Shown one piece after another: positions 22,681-32,252 of a DNA stretch of 64,000 nt (position 1 is the first letter of the stretch; the number at the start of each line of letters is the position of its first letter). The DNA is from Aquaspirillum serpens DSM 68 (GTDB lineage Bacteria > Pseudomonadota > Gammaproteobacteria > Burkholderiales > Aquaspirillaceae): positions 1 through 64,000 of the forward strand of contig NZ_ATVC01000006.1 in assembly GCF_000420525.1 (NCBI RefSeq), read 5' to 3'. The translations under genes and the position numbers were made by a program. The notes below the pieces were generated by a model. It ran no database searches and was not told the DNA's origin. It saw nothing but the letters and a program-made list of their open reading frames with translations.

Positions 22681-25454
22681 AGTCCATCCTCGGTCCGGGT
22701 CAGGGCCATGTCATAGAGGGTGAGCAGTTTTTCGTCTTCTTGCAGTGTTTCGTCTGGCAGCTTGTTGGCGATGTTGATGATCGTTGCGTAGTCTTTGGCT
22801 GCCCACGCAGCGCGGAAACCGGCGCGCAGCACTTCAAGTCGCGACTCTTTGATCTTTCGTCCAGTGAAAGCCTTGTAGGTCTCGAACTCCTTGAGCAGCG
22901 CCTTCTCGCGCTTTTTCTCCAGGTCCTGCGCCTTGTTTGGATCAGGCACGTACCAACGGTCCTTGGCCTTGGCGACTAGCGCTGGGTCACTCTTGTCGAG
23001 ACCGCGCTGGTCTTTATGGTTCGAGGAGAGATAGCTGTGGATCTGGCTGGGCACTTCACCAGTGCCGTCGTAACGCAAGAAGTTGTCCTCAAGCAGCTGG
23101 TCCAACTCCGGAATGATCTCGCCCTTGCGCTTGGCCGACCCGATCTGCGGGATGTACTCGGGGTGAATCTCCGACCGAGTCGATGGGCGCTTGAGCAGGA
23201 AGTTGGTCAGCCAGTCGATGGCACTGCGTTCGTCGGAAACGAACAACTCTGCCTGCTTCACCTGCGGGATACGCGACCTTGCCTTTTCGTACTCGACCAG
23301 TTGATCGGGCAAGAACACCATGCCATCCATCTCGCGGAAACGAACGGGCAGCTCAGCCAGAAACTCCGGCGTCGAGACCGGCACCATCGTGCCGTGGCGG
23401 ATGAACCAAGACGCCATGCGGTCGTAGATGCGACGTGGATCACGTTCGACGATATTCAGAAGCTCCTGCGGGTAGCCGGACGTGACTTTCACAGCAGGCA
23501 GTTGCTTCAAGTGCGTCTGTACGAAGTCCCAAGCCGAATCCACGGTCGGGCCATCGCGATTGAATCTGTCTTCGAGGCCGCCGTTTGGCTTGTACGCAGA
23601 GATCACCAAATCCTGCTTCACAGCCGTCGCAGACGTGACTTGGCGGTAGCTGCCTTGCACCTTATCGAGTGCCGTTACCTCAGCCACCACAAATCCCGCT
23701 TGCTGCAATGCGACTTGGATAGCGTTCCAAACGGCAGCTTTGCTGTTAGAGAACACAACTGTCATCCAACGCCCTGGCTTCAAAACGCGGTGGTATTCGT
23801 TAAAGCATTGTTGCATTAGCTGTTGATAATCAGGCAATGCCTTTTTCTTGCACCTATCAATAATTGCTTCTGGCTTTGCGTCTGTTGTTACTCGATGCCA
23901 CGCCTCAGTCATGAAATTTAGGTCCGCATAGTAAATATTTTCGCCAAAAGGAGGGTCTGTGAAAACATAATCAATGGACGCAGATGGCAGTCCTGTGTTT
24001 GCTGCAGTGCCAGTTGTGACAATGGCGTTATGTTCTTTGCGAAACTCTTGAAACGTCGAAACCAGTCGCTTTAGCTTTCCAGAGAGTACGTACCATGGAC
24101 TCAATTCTGAGTGCTGAGATGGCACGTAATAAATGCCCTTCATGTATTGTGATACTTGAGAAAAGCCAGACGGCCGATATGAGTTGCAAACAGACATAGT
24201 CCAAATTGACTGCTCAACGAGGAACAGAAGCATTTCACGGATTCGGACATCTGCATTTGCCCGCGCCTTCTCCCACAAAGAACCAATTGCGTGCAAAGCC
24301 CGGGGCAAGAAAAAATGATGGACTCGGGTGATGCCCGAATAGTCCATTCTTGCGCGTTCATGCGTCATGTGCATCATCGGCAACTCCATTGATGGAATTG
24401 ACGAAGGAGGAGTAAGTTTCTCAATACGTGCCAGTATTTCTCCGTCGCTCTGGTCTGGGGATTTTTGATACTTCTCTTTGCCAATCGCGTAAACAATGAG
24501 TGCCGCTTCCCGCTTTGGACTTTGTATCGTTTCGCCTGTTACAACATCCTTTTCAGAAACAAACAATCTCTCCATCCGTTGCTTGTTGAGCTCAACTCCA
24601 CAATGAGGGCACGGAAAGGAATCTCGCACGCGCTGACTATCGACATCGTATGCTTCTTGGACAAAATTTACGTTCCCTGCGCAATCTGGGCAGCTGTATA
24701 TCTGACTCCAAACGGTGTATTCGATACGCCCCTTTGTCTTGCCGTCCGTGTGAAGCGTCTCGTACATCCATCCAATTTCACGTTCGACTTCTTTGAGAAG
24801 GTCTTGCCCCGTTTTAGCGAAAGCTTCGATGTCAAACGGCAGGTTGTAGTTGGCTGCGATGAAGGTGGCTGCTGGCGATAGGTCGTTGAGGATGACGCGC
24901 CGGGCTCCCCACTTGGGCGCGGTTTTGCCTTGCTTCTTCCATTCGGTTTCCAGCTCATGCCGATAGGCTGAAGGCGCCGATCCGCACCACTGAGCCGCAA
25001 CGCCGGTCATGCCGGACCCGCAAAAACCGTCCAGCACGATGTCGCCCGGCTCGGTGTAATGCAGGATCGACGGCACGATCGCGAGGTGCGGAACCTTGGT
25101 GTGGTACGAGTGCGCCTTGTAGATCGGATCGGTCTTGCCGACCGAGACGTCGATCGTCTGCGGCTCGCGGCTGTACTTCACGCTCGGGTCGTATGGCTTG
25201 CCGTAGTGACGCACGAAGTCTTCGAGGAAGGGATTCGGGCACGCGGTGTAGTACGGTGGGTCCGACATCGCCAAGATGGCCTCGTCCGTACCCTGCGGAA
25301 ATCCTTCGATCTTGCGAAACGCCGGATCTTTCAGCTTCTCGGCCAGCAGCTTGGTGAAGTGCTCGCGCCGTGCTTGTTCGCTGGGGAATGTCTGGCCAAG
25401 GCATTCGACCGGGCCGGTCGAGCCAGTTTTTTGGCCGTGCAGTAAATCGTTCAT
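22677..25454 (-). CDS. pglXI: BREX-3 adenine-specific DNA methyltransferase PglXI
   Basis: Marks host DNA so BREX does not attack it and is also needed for defence. The 925-residue protein has a DPPY motif near residue 65, the S-adenosylmethionine site DIVLDGFCGSGMTGVAA near 140-150, a zinc-ribbon-like pair (CPDC near 255 and CPHC later), and a DPPFGENIYYADLNF motif near 500. The ATG at 25454 is chosen for its GAGGAA ribosome-binding site; a TTG at 25469 would add five residues. Base composition shifts sharply inside the gene: about 23750-24790 has lines of 40-47% G+C, while both ends have lines of 62-70%, suggesting recombination of the central third. Confidence 0.92.
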   Translation of the reverse strand: MNDLLHGQKTGSTGPVECLGQTFPSEQARREHFTKLLAEKLKDPAFRKIEGFPQGTDEAILAMSDPPYYTACPNPFLEDFVRHYGKPYDPSVKYSREPQTIDVSVGKTDPIYKAHSYHTKVPHLAIVPSILHYTEPGDIVLDGFCGSGMTGVAAQWCGSAPSAYRHELETEWKKQGKTAPKWGARRVILNDLSPAATFIAANYNLPFDIEAFAKTGQDLLKEVEREIGWMYETLHTDGKTKGRIEYTVWSQIYSCPDCAGNVNFVQEAYDVDSQRVRDSFPCPHCGVELNKQRMERLFVSEKDVVTGETIQSPKREAALIVYAIGKEKYQKSPDQSDGEILARIEKLTPPSSIPSMELPMMHMTHERARMDYSGITRVHHFFLPRALHAIGSLWEKARANADVRIREMLLFLVEQSIWTMSVCNSYRPSGFSQVSQYMKGIYYVPSQHSELSPWYVLSGKLKRLVSTFQEFRKEHNAIVTTGTAANTGLPSASIDYVFTDPPFGENIYYADLNFMTEAWHRVTTDAKPEAIIDRCKKKALPDYQQLMQQCFNEYHRVLKPGRWMTVVFSNSKAAVWNAIQVALQQAGFVVAEVTALDKVQGSYRQVTSATAVKQDLVISAYKPNGGLEDRFNRDGPTVDSAWDFVQTHLKQLPAVKVTSGYPQELLNIVERDPRRIYDRMASWFIRHGTMVPVSTPEFLAELPVRFREMDGMVFLPDQLVEYEKARSRIPQVKQAELFVSDERSAIDWLTNFLLKRPSTRSEIHPEYIPQIGSAKRKGEIIPELDQLLEDNFLRYDGTGEVPSQIHSYLSSNHKDQRGLDKSDPALVAKAKDRWYVPDPNKAQDLEKKREKALLKEFETYKAFTGRKIKESRLEVLRAGFRAAWAAKDYATIINIANKLPDETLQEDEKLLTLYDMALTRTEDGL

Positions 25455-25501
25455 CCGTTCGTTCCTCAAATTCTTGTTGTCATGGTCGAGCGTTCACCGT
25501 G

Positions 25502-28500
25502 TCACTCGATCACGAAGCGCAGCTTGGTGGCATCCTTGCCCTTGCAGCGCTCGTTCATGAAGGTGTCGAAGCGCTTGCGCAGGTCGTCCGGTGTGGCCGG
25601 CGAGCCGCCTTGCAGCAGTGCCTGCTTGATCTCGTCGCCCTTGACCGCGATCTTCTCCAGCCCCGACAGCGCCTCTTGCACGGCATTGGCAAACTCGGTC
25701 GTCATCGGGTCCGGTAGCTTACGTGAGGTTAGGAAGGCATCGATCAACTGCTTGGACGCGGGCGCCAACAAGCCCAGGCTGTCCTGCGTGAACGGGTCTT
25801 CCAGGTTTTCCAGCAGGGTCTGCTGCCAGTTTGCCAGCAGTTCGTCCAGATCATCATCCAGCTTGTGCAGGCGATTGGCCGCCGGGATCAGCTCCAACTG
25901 CTCGGCGGACGGACGGAACTGGCAGTGCGGGCAGACGGCGGTCGTGACCAGCGTCGGCTCATCTAGCGAGGAACAGCTCTTCAAGCCGTTGAGCGACTCC
26001 TCGAAGGCGGTGAGCTGGCTGGTGGGCATCAGCGATACGCCGGCCAGCACGCGCAGCGCCAGCAGACGATTGTCCTTGCGCAGGGCGTTGCGGGTTTTGT
26101 CCTCTGCCACGCCCAGCCGCGCCTTACTGTGGCTAGCGATGTAGGCGGTGATGTAGTCCTTCTTGAGCTGGTTGAGCGTCTGCCGGTATTCAGAAGCATT
26201 GGCACCTGTGCGGTCCTGGCTCAGTTTGTCCTGCAGTGCTTTGCGTGCCGCCTCGGCCTGCTTCACCCACGGGTGCTCGGTAGGCAGCACCATCTCGGCC
26301 TGTGAGAGATAAGACGCAGTGCTGCCCAGTTCCACTACCAGTTCGAGCAGACGCTCGACGGCAGCCAGGATCTCCAGATTCTTTTTCTGGCCATCGAGGT
26401 CTTCCTGTGTAACGCGCAGGTTCTTGAGCTTGCCGACGGTGTTGTACGGTGCCAGCGATTCGGTGAACTTCTTCAGCGAGTCAAGCCGCGCGTACCAGTC
26501 TCTGGCTTCTTCTTCCCGCAGCAGGCTCTGCCCCCAGAAGCTGAGTTTTCCTTGTTGCAGATTGGAAGCAGCCTTGAGCACACGCGGCACCAGCGCGCTG
26601 ACTTTCTCCTGCAACTTGATCACCGGCTCGGTATCGCCCTGGCTGGCCTTTTGGGCCAGGCCAGACGGCAGGTCGAACAACTCGAACAAAGCGCGTAGCA
26701 CCGCAAGGTTGATTTCCTTGGGTGACTCGATGTGCTTGAACTGCTTGAGTTCCTCCAGCGAGCGTTCTGCCAGTTGCGCCAGCTTGCCGGAGTCGATCTT
26801 GTCGCCAGTGATCGACAGCACGATGTCGCCGGAATAGACCAAGCTACCCAAAACCACGACCAGCAGATCGGGTTCTAGCCGGTACTTGATTGGGGCGAAA
26901 TACTCAATGTCTAACGTGCCCGACAGCAGTTCGCTGCGGTTGAGTACTTGGCCATGACCCTTGGCTTTGAGGCGGCTAAGCACCTCCTGCGCGTAGCGGG
27001 AGTTGGCTGGGTCGATGCGGTCACCGTCGAGCAACTCCAAGGCATCGAGGATAGCTAACGCATCCTTGGTGCGCGTGCCGCCCGCCAGTGTCCGCAGCGC
27101 GTTGCCTATCAGTTGTTTACGGTTGGCTTCAGTCACCAGCACCGAGAAGGTGGGGTATTCCGGCGAAAGATCGACGAAGCGCTGGCCGAGTGCCAGGCCG
27201 GAGACGATGTTCACCACGTCGCGGAAGTTGATGCGTTCGTCGGCACCGAGCCGCGCGCGGTCGCGCAGGGACACGCCTTTGGCCCACTCCTGCAGATTCT
27301 TCTTCTTGCCCTGATAAGTGACCTCGAAGGCGGTCATCTGCTTTTCCTGCAGCCACTTGCTCATGGCGCGTAGCGAGTCCTGGGCCTTGGACAGGTAGAT
27401 GGCCTTCGCCCCACCGCTAGCGGTGGACGCCAGATCCAGCGCCGCCGCGTATTGCGACAGGTAGCGCTTGTAGTCCTCGTCCGGTGACTTCAGGCGGAAG
27501 AACACTTCGTCGGCCAGGTTGTTGTCGCTGAACTTCGGCTTGTCGAAGGGCTGGATGAAGTAGATGTAAAAATCGCGCTCCGGCTGGGCCGTGGGACGGT
27601 CATTCGGTGCGCCAAAGAACAGGTAGCCCATGCGCTCGACGCGGCGCTCCTGCCACTCGATCTGGTACTGCCAAATTTGGAAGCCGGGGTAACGCAGATC
27701 GTCGCTGCACTCCATCAGTGCCTTGATTGCACTGTAATAGGCGCGGTCGAGCGCGTCGTCAGATAGGACTTCAGCGCGCTTATCGATCTGCGCGTCGTAG
27801 TCGATGTCTTTCTTGAGGTCGAGGTAGTATTGCTCGGTGTCCGGTGCCTTGGAAATGAATTGGCCGTTGACGGTTTTCAGCACTTCCCGCAGCACGGTCT
27901 GTACCATCGACAACAGGTTCTCCGCCGGATCGCCCGGCATGTCCTCCACGCCTGGCTGGAATAGACACAAGGTATCCCGTAGCTCGGCAGCTGTAGGGCC
28001 AATCGGTACATGGATGTCACCGCCTGTGGTCAGCCGGTGCACGGCCAGCGCATTGATGACCCGCAGTGCCATGGCTTTATAAGCCGGGCGTGTAAAGGCC
28101 TGCTGCACGCGGGATTCCAGCACTTCAGATACGCGCATGACTTCCTTGATATTGGGGTCCGCGCGCAGAACCGAGTTTGCCTTGAGGTTGTTCCAGAAGC
28201 TCTCGTAGCTGATGAACAGCGGCTTGTCTGCGGGCACTTCCTGGTCGAGGATGGCCAGCATGGCCGCCTCAATGGTCTTGAGCGCACCGCGCTTCTCGGT
28301 GAAGTGGATCTGCTCGAATGTCTTCAGGTAGTCCGGATGCACCGGGAACAGCCGCACGTACTCGTCCATGCGCTCGTTCATGGAGCCATAGAACTTGGCG
28401 AACGGCGTAAGGTATTCGCGGATTTTGTTCTGCTGGTCGGCTGACTTCTTGAGCAGGCGCGCGGAGACGACAAAGCTGACGTCCTGGCGGTCGATCAGGA

Positions 28501-29242
28501 TTTGCGTGAAGCGTTCGTGTACGCGGCGCATGCTGTCGGCGACGTGCTGGAAGCGCACACTATCGAAGATGGCTTCCTGCACACCGGCCACGAAGCGGAA
28601 CTTCAGGTGCTTGGTGACTTCACCGATCTGACGCAGGATGGCCAGATCCTGCACAAGTTCGTGATCGCGACGGGACTGCAGGTACTCCAGGAACTCATCA
28701 ACAACGAGTAGCAGCCCCTGATCCGGGTAGCCTTCATTGAAGGCTGCCATCATCTCCTCGAAGGAGTCCTTGTTGTTGAGCTCTTTGTCGGCGGTCGGGA
28801 ATGTGTAGTTGACGCCCAGCTTTTCGAGGAAACGCTCAAGCTGCAGGGTAATGATCTGGCGCAGCGGCATTTGCAACCCGCCGACCTCGATGCGTAGTAC
28901 CTTGAAGCGACCAGCGATTGGGGCAACCGCCTCGGCAACCTTGGGGTGGCGGATTATCGGCGCATAGGCGGTGTCTTCAGCTACCAACGACAGTACCGAC
29001 ATCAAGTGCGACTTACCGGTGCCGTAGTTGCCGACGATGAGCACGCCCTTGTGATCGACCGATTCGTCGAAACTGAGTTGGGGAACCATGAGCTTTGAGA
29101 TCCGCTCGGCCATGTCGTCGGAAATGACGTAGGTCGCGACGAGCTTCTTGGCCTCGTCTGGACGTCCGGCATCGAGCAACTGAATCACTGATTCGATTTG
29201 CTCGAACTGGATCAGATCTCCGTATTTCATGTTCTTGGCCAT
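25502..29242 (-). CDS. brxC: BREX-3 P-loop ATPase BrxC
   Basis: The large AAA+ ATPase found in all BREX systems, 1246 residues here. Walker A GNYGTGKSHLMSVLS is near residue 75 and Walker B GLLLVVDEFLEYLQSRRD near residue 178. A long C-terminal region with probable coiled coils follows, and a CPHC pair lies near the end (TAVCPHCQFRPSAEQLE). The start at 29242 (MAKNMKYGDLIQFEQIESV) is preferred because a GGGAGAGAG ribosome-binding site precedes it; the longer frame to 29317 overlaps brxF. It precedes pglXI by 47 bases, the only sizeable gap in the operon apart from the 34 bases after brxF. Confidence 0.93.
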   Translation of the reverse strand: MAKNMKYGDLIQFEQIESVIQLLDAGRPDEAKKLVATYVISDDMAERISKLMVPQLSFDESVDHKGVLIVGNYGTGKSHLMSVLSLVAEDTAYAPIIRHPKVAEAVAPIAGRFKVLRIEVGGLQMPLRQIITLQLERFLEKLGVNYTFPTADKELNNKDSFEEMMAAFNEGYPDQGLLLVVDEFLEYLQSRRDHELVQDLAILRQIGEVTKHLKFRFVAGVQEAIFDSVRFQHVADSMRRVHERFTQILIDRQDVSFVVSARLLKKSADQQNKIREYLTPFAKFYGSMNERMDEYVRLFPVHPDYLKTFEQIHFTEKRGALKTIEAAMLAILDQEVPADKPLFISYESFWNNLKANSVLRADPNIKEVMRVSEVLESRVQQAFTRPAYKAMALRVINALAVHRLTTGGDIHVPIGPTAAELRDTLCLFQPGVEDMPGDPAENLLSMVQTVLREVLKTVNGQFISKAPDTEQYYLDLKKDIDYDAQIDKRAEVLSDDALDRAYYSAIKALMECSDDLRYPGFQIWQYQIEWQERRVERMGYLFFGAPNDRPTAQPERDFYIYFIQPFDKPKFSDNNLADEVFFRLKSPDEDYKRYLSQYAAALDLASTASGGAKAIYLSKAQDSLRAMSKWLQEKQMTAFEVTYQGKKKNLQEWAKGVSLRDRARLGADERINFRDVVNIVSGLALGQRFVDLSPEYPTFSVLVTEANRKQLIGNALRTLAGGTRTKDALAILDALELLDGDRIDPANSRYAQEVLSRLKAKGHGQVLNRSELLSGTLDIEYFAPIKYRLEPDLLVVVLGSLVYSGDIVLSITGDKIDSGKLAQLAERSLEELKQFKHIESPKEINLAVLRALFELFDLPSGLAQKASQGDTEPVIKLQEKVSALVPRVLKAASNLQQGKLSFWGQSLLREEEARDWYARLDSLKKFTESLAPYNTVGKLKNLRVTQEDLDGQKKNLEILAAVERLLELVVELGSTASYLSQAEMVLPTEHPWVKQAEAARKALQDKLSQDRTGANASEYRQTLNQLKKDYITAYIASHSKARLGVAEDKTRNALRKDNRLLALRVLAGVSLMPTSQLTAFEESLNGLKSCSSLDEPTLVTTAVCPHCQFRPSAEQLELIPAANRLHKLDDDLDELLANWQQTLLENLEDPFTQDSLGLLAPASKQLIDAFLTSRKLPDPMTTEFANAVQEALSGLEKIAVKGDEIKQALLQGGSPATPDDLRKRFDTFMNERCKGKDATKLRFVIE

Positions 29243-29276
29243 ATGGTTCTCTCTCCCACGCAGTTTCTTAATTCGG

Positions 29277-29750
29277 TCAAATTTCGAGTACGACCACGCC
29301 GTCACGGCTGTAGTCACGATGTTCTGGATGGCTCATGTCCGCGTACACCAAGCGGTCGCCGCGCAGCTCGCCAGGCCAGACGGCCACGACAGGTTTGGCA
29401 TGAGCCAACCGCCTGACGAGGTCAAGCGGGTTAATCTGTAGGCTGGGCTCGAACAACAACTCGAGGTTGTCGAGCAGCAGCAGGTTTTCAGTGCGTTCCC
29501 TGTCTGCCATCTCCCGCAGGAGCTCACCGGCAGAAAAACCACGCTTGCTGTTCGGGGTGGCTGCGAGCCGTCGTCCCAAATCCAAACCGACGTTGAGCGG
29601 CTCGATGTTGAGCTTGGTGCCCAGTTGACGTAGCAGTTGGGTCTTACCGCTGCGGCTGGGACCGACCAGCATGACCAGTTTGCTGTTGAGGTCGCCGATT
29701 TCTCCAATGAGTTGTTCAAGCTTTGCTAGTGATTGGTCGTCGGCCATCAT
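29277..29750 (-). CDS. brxF: BREX-3 P-loop protein BrxF
   Basis: A small P-loop NTPase specific to type 3 BREX and the first gene of the operon. The protein of about 157 residues has Walker A MLVGPSRSGKTQLLRQLG near residues 26-40, a hydrophobic strand and acid in LLLLDNLELLFEP, and ends HRDYSRDGVVVLEI. The start is set at the ATGATG at 29747-29750 because the upstream extension to 29816 (rich in Thr, Pro and Arg) does not resemble the family. The ribosome-binding site is weak. Role in defence is not known in detail. Confidence 0.88.
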   Translation of the reverse strand: MMADDQSLAKLEQLIGEIGDLNSKLVMLVGPSRSGKTQLLRQLGTKLNIEPLNVGLDLGRRLAATPNSKRGFSAGELLREMADRERTENLLLLDNLELLFEPSLQINPLDLVRRLAHAKPVVAVWPGELRGDRLVYADMSHPEHRDYSRDGVVVLEI

Positions 29751-29827
29751 GGGAGTTGTGGTTGATGTTGTCTGGGGACAGCGCCTTGTAGATGGCCTGT
29801 ACAGGAAGCATTCCAAGATCGCATTTT

Positions 29828-29857
29828 AATCTATGTGTTAGTTTTATTTAATAGCAA
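29828..29857 (-). promoter_or_regulatory. Possible promoter of the BREX operon
   Basis: On the minus strand TTGCTA (29852-29857) and TAGATT (29828-29833) are separated by 18 bases, in a conspicuously A+T-rich stretch (about 29817-29880) directly upstream of brxF. No regulator gene of the WYL/BrxR kind is present in the island. The boxes are imperfect, and other registers in this A+T-rich DNA are possible. Confidence 0.4.
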
Positions 29858-29880
29858 TTTTTATCTAAAATGACATTTTA

Positions 29881-29930
29881 AAAAACCCGCGAAACACCGT
29901 TACCTACGGCTTTTCGCGGGTTTTTGTTTT
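29881..29930. terminator. Bidirectional terminator between brxF promoter region and asmA
   Basis: A 14-bp perfect inverted repeat, AAAAACCCGCGAAA (29881-29894) and TTTCGCGGGTTTTT (29912-29925), encloses an inner CCGT/ACGG pair. T-runs follow in both directions. It ends the minus-strand asmA gene and would also stop plus-strand transcription, such as that from the antiporter gene if the island were absent. Confidence 0.88.
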
Positions 29931-29946
29931 TTTGTGCGGAGAGGTT

Positions 29947-32112
29947 TTAGCGACCTAATGCCCGTAGTGGTTGGGTGAGTTGTTCTTTGAGCGCTTCTTG
30001 TTTTTCGGTTTCGGTTTTCTTTTCTTTCACCAAGCGGTTGAAATCCAAGGCATAGGTCGGGGTTGCGATGGCGCCGGTAATTTTTAACGGCACTGAGAGC
30101 GTTTTGACCGAGGCAATCGCAGTGGGGTTGACGCTGGCTTCGAGGGCGTAGTCGATAATGTTATCGACCAAATCAAACTTACCACTGCCCGATAAATTCA
30201 ATAAGCTTGAATTTAAGCGCAGGTCTTGATTACGGGCGATGCCATTATCAAAGCGGAAGCTGGCATTTAAACGCTGGAACTCGGTTTTTTTACTGCCGTC
30301 TGGGGTCATCGGGCGTAATGACCAACTTTCCAATTCTGCTGGCAAATTACGCAAGGCAGCAACCAAATCAATGCCAGTGAGGGCCCCTTTATTCAGACTC
30401 AGTGCCAACGAACCATTCAATGTTTTACGCAACTCATCAAAACTTCTGCCCTGGGCACGAATTTGTACCCGTCCATCCCCAAAACCTTCTAAGCGACCAA
30501 AATCGAAGACATCTTTTAACAAGGGATGGAGATTCATTCGGCTGAGCCGTTGGTCAATCCGAATAATCGGTTGTTCTGGATTTTCCATTTGGAACGAGCC
30601 AGACAATTGCCCCTCGTAGATATCGGCTTTGAGACCTTCGAGCGCGAGGCGGTCTGGTTTAGCACTGAGATGGAAACCGACGTTGTGCATGGCAAAACGA
30701 CCTGCCGACAATTCGCCAATTTCAAAATCGCCTTCTACTGCCAACGGGCCAAGCCAATCTAAACCAAGTTTTTGCTTTGAATCCAATAAGGCTTTTGCCT
30801 GTTGAGCTTGGGCGCGGGGGAGGTAGCGGTTGAGGTCGAGGCGAGCGAGGGAAAGCGAGAGATTATGTTTCGGTTCGCTAAACCCTTGTTGTTTGCCTTG
30901 AATCCGTAATTTCTCGCCGTCTAATGTCCCGTCAAAAGTACCACTGAGCAGGTGATTTTTAAGATCAACGCGCATTTCACCAATCAACGCCGAGCGCATT
31001 TCACGCCGTGGCAAATGGGGTGAGTTAAGGCGGGTAGATAAACGAAGTGGGGCGAGGTGAATATCGTCGATGGCGTTAAAATGTAGCGGGGTATCAATCG
31101 CCGCATTTAAGCGATGTTGACCAAAACGCCATTCCAAACGGCCTTCAATGCGCCGCGCGCGCCCATCATCACTGCCGACCGACACTGCTTGAATTTCACC
31201 ATCAAAGGCATAGCGCGAACCGGGTAGATTCAGTTGCCCTTCTACCATCATGCGTGGCGCTTCTAGCCGCTGAGCCATGCTGGTTAAACTAGGAATATCG
31301 GCGGTGAAATTGATTAAAGGCTCGGTAGCGCGCAGATCAACATGCAGCATTTGGGCTTCGAGGCGACTGCTGGCGACATTAAAACGCGCTGCGCCACTGG
31401 CTTCAAAGTGCAGACCGCGCAGACCTGCGGCTTCGCCATTTAATAGCAAGGTCATGCCGGAGGTAGTGAGTTGTTCTCCCTCGACCACCACGGGGCCTCT
31501 TAATTGCAAGCTCAGCGCCCGTTCACCTTCGTGGACGATGGCTTCAACATTGAGTTGTGCTTGTTGATGTAGGCCGTTCAGGCTAAAGCGAGTTTGTTCG
31601 AGGCGGAGACGGTAGGGTTGGTTAGCATCGCTGATATGTAAGGTCATATCGCGCAGCTCAACATCATCTAGGTCAATTTTGACATCGCTTTGGCTGGCGG
31701 TTTGCAGCAAGTCGGCAATATTTAAACGACCTGTATCGTTGCGGTGGAGGTTAGCCTCGATATCGCGTGCGGCAAGATGGGTGACGACTTTTTCGCCATT
31801 TAGTAATAGTGCCCACCAATCAAATCCCAGTTCGATATCGGCCAAACTGGCAAAACGGTCGGGGCTGTTGGCTTCGCTGATAAAAACCTTCTCGATATAC
31901 ACCCCTGGCCGTGGCCAAGCTTGGGCGCTGATTTTACCTTGTACGCTAATACTGCGTTCGCGGTCGGTGAGGGCAGATTCGATGTCGTGGCGCACTTGCT
32001 CGGCATTAAATTGCCAATGCACCATGGCAGTCAGGCCTAGCCAAACAGAGAAGAAGGCGATGAGAGAAAAAACGATGGCTTTTAGCCATAAGCGGCCTGA
32101 GTTAAGCTTCAT
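29947..32112 (-). CDS. AsmA family protein
   Basis: Inner-membrane-anchored protein with a large periplasmic repeating-beta-groove region; AsmA-like proteins are implicated in phospholipid transport to the outer membrane. The 721-residue protein has one N-terminal membrane segment (about residues 12-32, IVFSLIAFFSVWLGLTAMV), the AsmA N-terminal pattern ISAQAWPRPGVYIEKVFISE, and the C-terminal AsmA-2 domain with GRVQIRAQGRSFDELRKTLN, RNLPAELESWSL and DLVDNIIDYALEASVNPTAI. It is followed by a strong terminator and preceded by tRNA-Gly on the same strand. Confidence 0.92.
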   Translation of the reverse strand: MKLNSGRLWLKAIVFSLIAFFSVWLGLTAMVHWQFNAEQVRHDIESALTDRERSISVQGKISAQAWPRPGVYIEKVFISEANSPDRFASLADIELGFDWWALLLNGEKVVTHLAARDIEANLHRNDTGRLNIADLLQTASQSDVKIDLDDVELRDMTLHISDANQPYRLRLEQTRFSLNGLHQQAQLNVEAIVHEGERALSLQLRGPVVVEGEQLTTSGMTLLLNGEAAGLRGLHFEASGAARFNVASSRLEAQMLHVDLRATEPLINFTADIPSLTSMAQRLEAPRMMVEGQLNLPGSRYAFDGEIQAVSVGSDDGRARRIEGRLEWRFGQHRLNAAIDTPLHFNAIDDIHLAPLRLSTRLNSPHLPRREMRSALIGEMRVDLKNHLLSGTFDGTLDGEKLRIQGKQQGFSEPKHNLSLSLARLDLNRYLPRAQAQQAKALLDSKQKLGLDWLGPLAVEGDFEIGELSAGRFAMHNVGFHLSAKPDRLALEGLKADIYEGQLSGSFQMENPEQPIIRIDQRLSRMNLHPLLKDVFDFGRLEGFGDGRVQIRAQGRSFDELRKTLNGSLALSLNKGALTGIDLVAALRNLPAELESWSLRPMTPDGSKKTEFQRLNASFRFDNGIARNQDLRLNSSLLNLSGSGKFDLVDNIIDYALEASVNPTAIASVKTLSVPLKITGAIATPTYALDFNRLVKEKKTETEKQEALKEQLTQPLRALGR

Positions 32113-32156
32113 CAGATTGGCCGTGAACAGGGGAGTTGAGACGGACGGTGCTGTTG

Positions 32157-32230
32157 TGGAGCGGGTGAAGGGAATCGAACCCTCGTCGTAAGCTTGGGAA
32201 GCTTCTGCTCTACCATTGAGCTACACCCGC
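32157..32230 (-). tRNA. tRNA-Gly (anticodon CCC)
   Basis: A 74-base gene on the minus strand including an encoded CCA end. The acceptor stem GCGGGTG/CACCCGC is perfect, the D arm has AGCTCAATGGTAGAGC, and the T arm GAGGGTTCGATTCCCTTC is canonical. The seven-base anticodon loop is TTCCCAA, giving anticodon CCC and glycine, closely like the glyU type. The outermost anticodon-stem pair is a G/A mismatch. Confidence 0.95.
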
Positions 32231-32252
32231 AAAGCAAATCCAACGGGCTGTG

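Noticed and set aside
23016-23819. 267-codon plus-strand frame opposite pglXI
   Set aside because: Antisense shadow in the G+C-rich end of the methyltransferase gene; it stops where the A+T-rich block begins.
13674-29750. DISARM or a type 1 BREX system
   Set aside because: A helicase plus methyltransferase could suggest DISARM, but PglZ, BrxC and BrxF are present. Type 1 would need BrxB, BrxL and the larger PglX; the small BrxF and SNF2-type BrxHII indicate type 3.
32157-32230. tRNA-Gly as attachment site of the defence island
   Set aside because: The tRNA is separated from the island by asmA, no integrase is present, and I found no copy of the tRNA 3' end near 13650.
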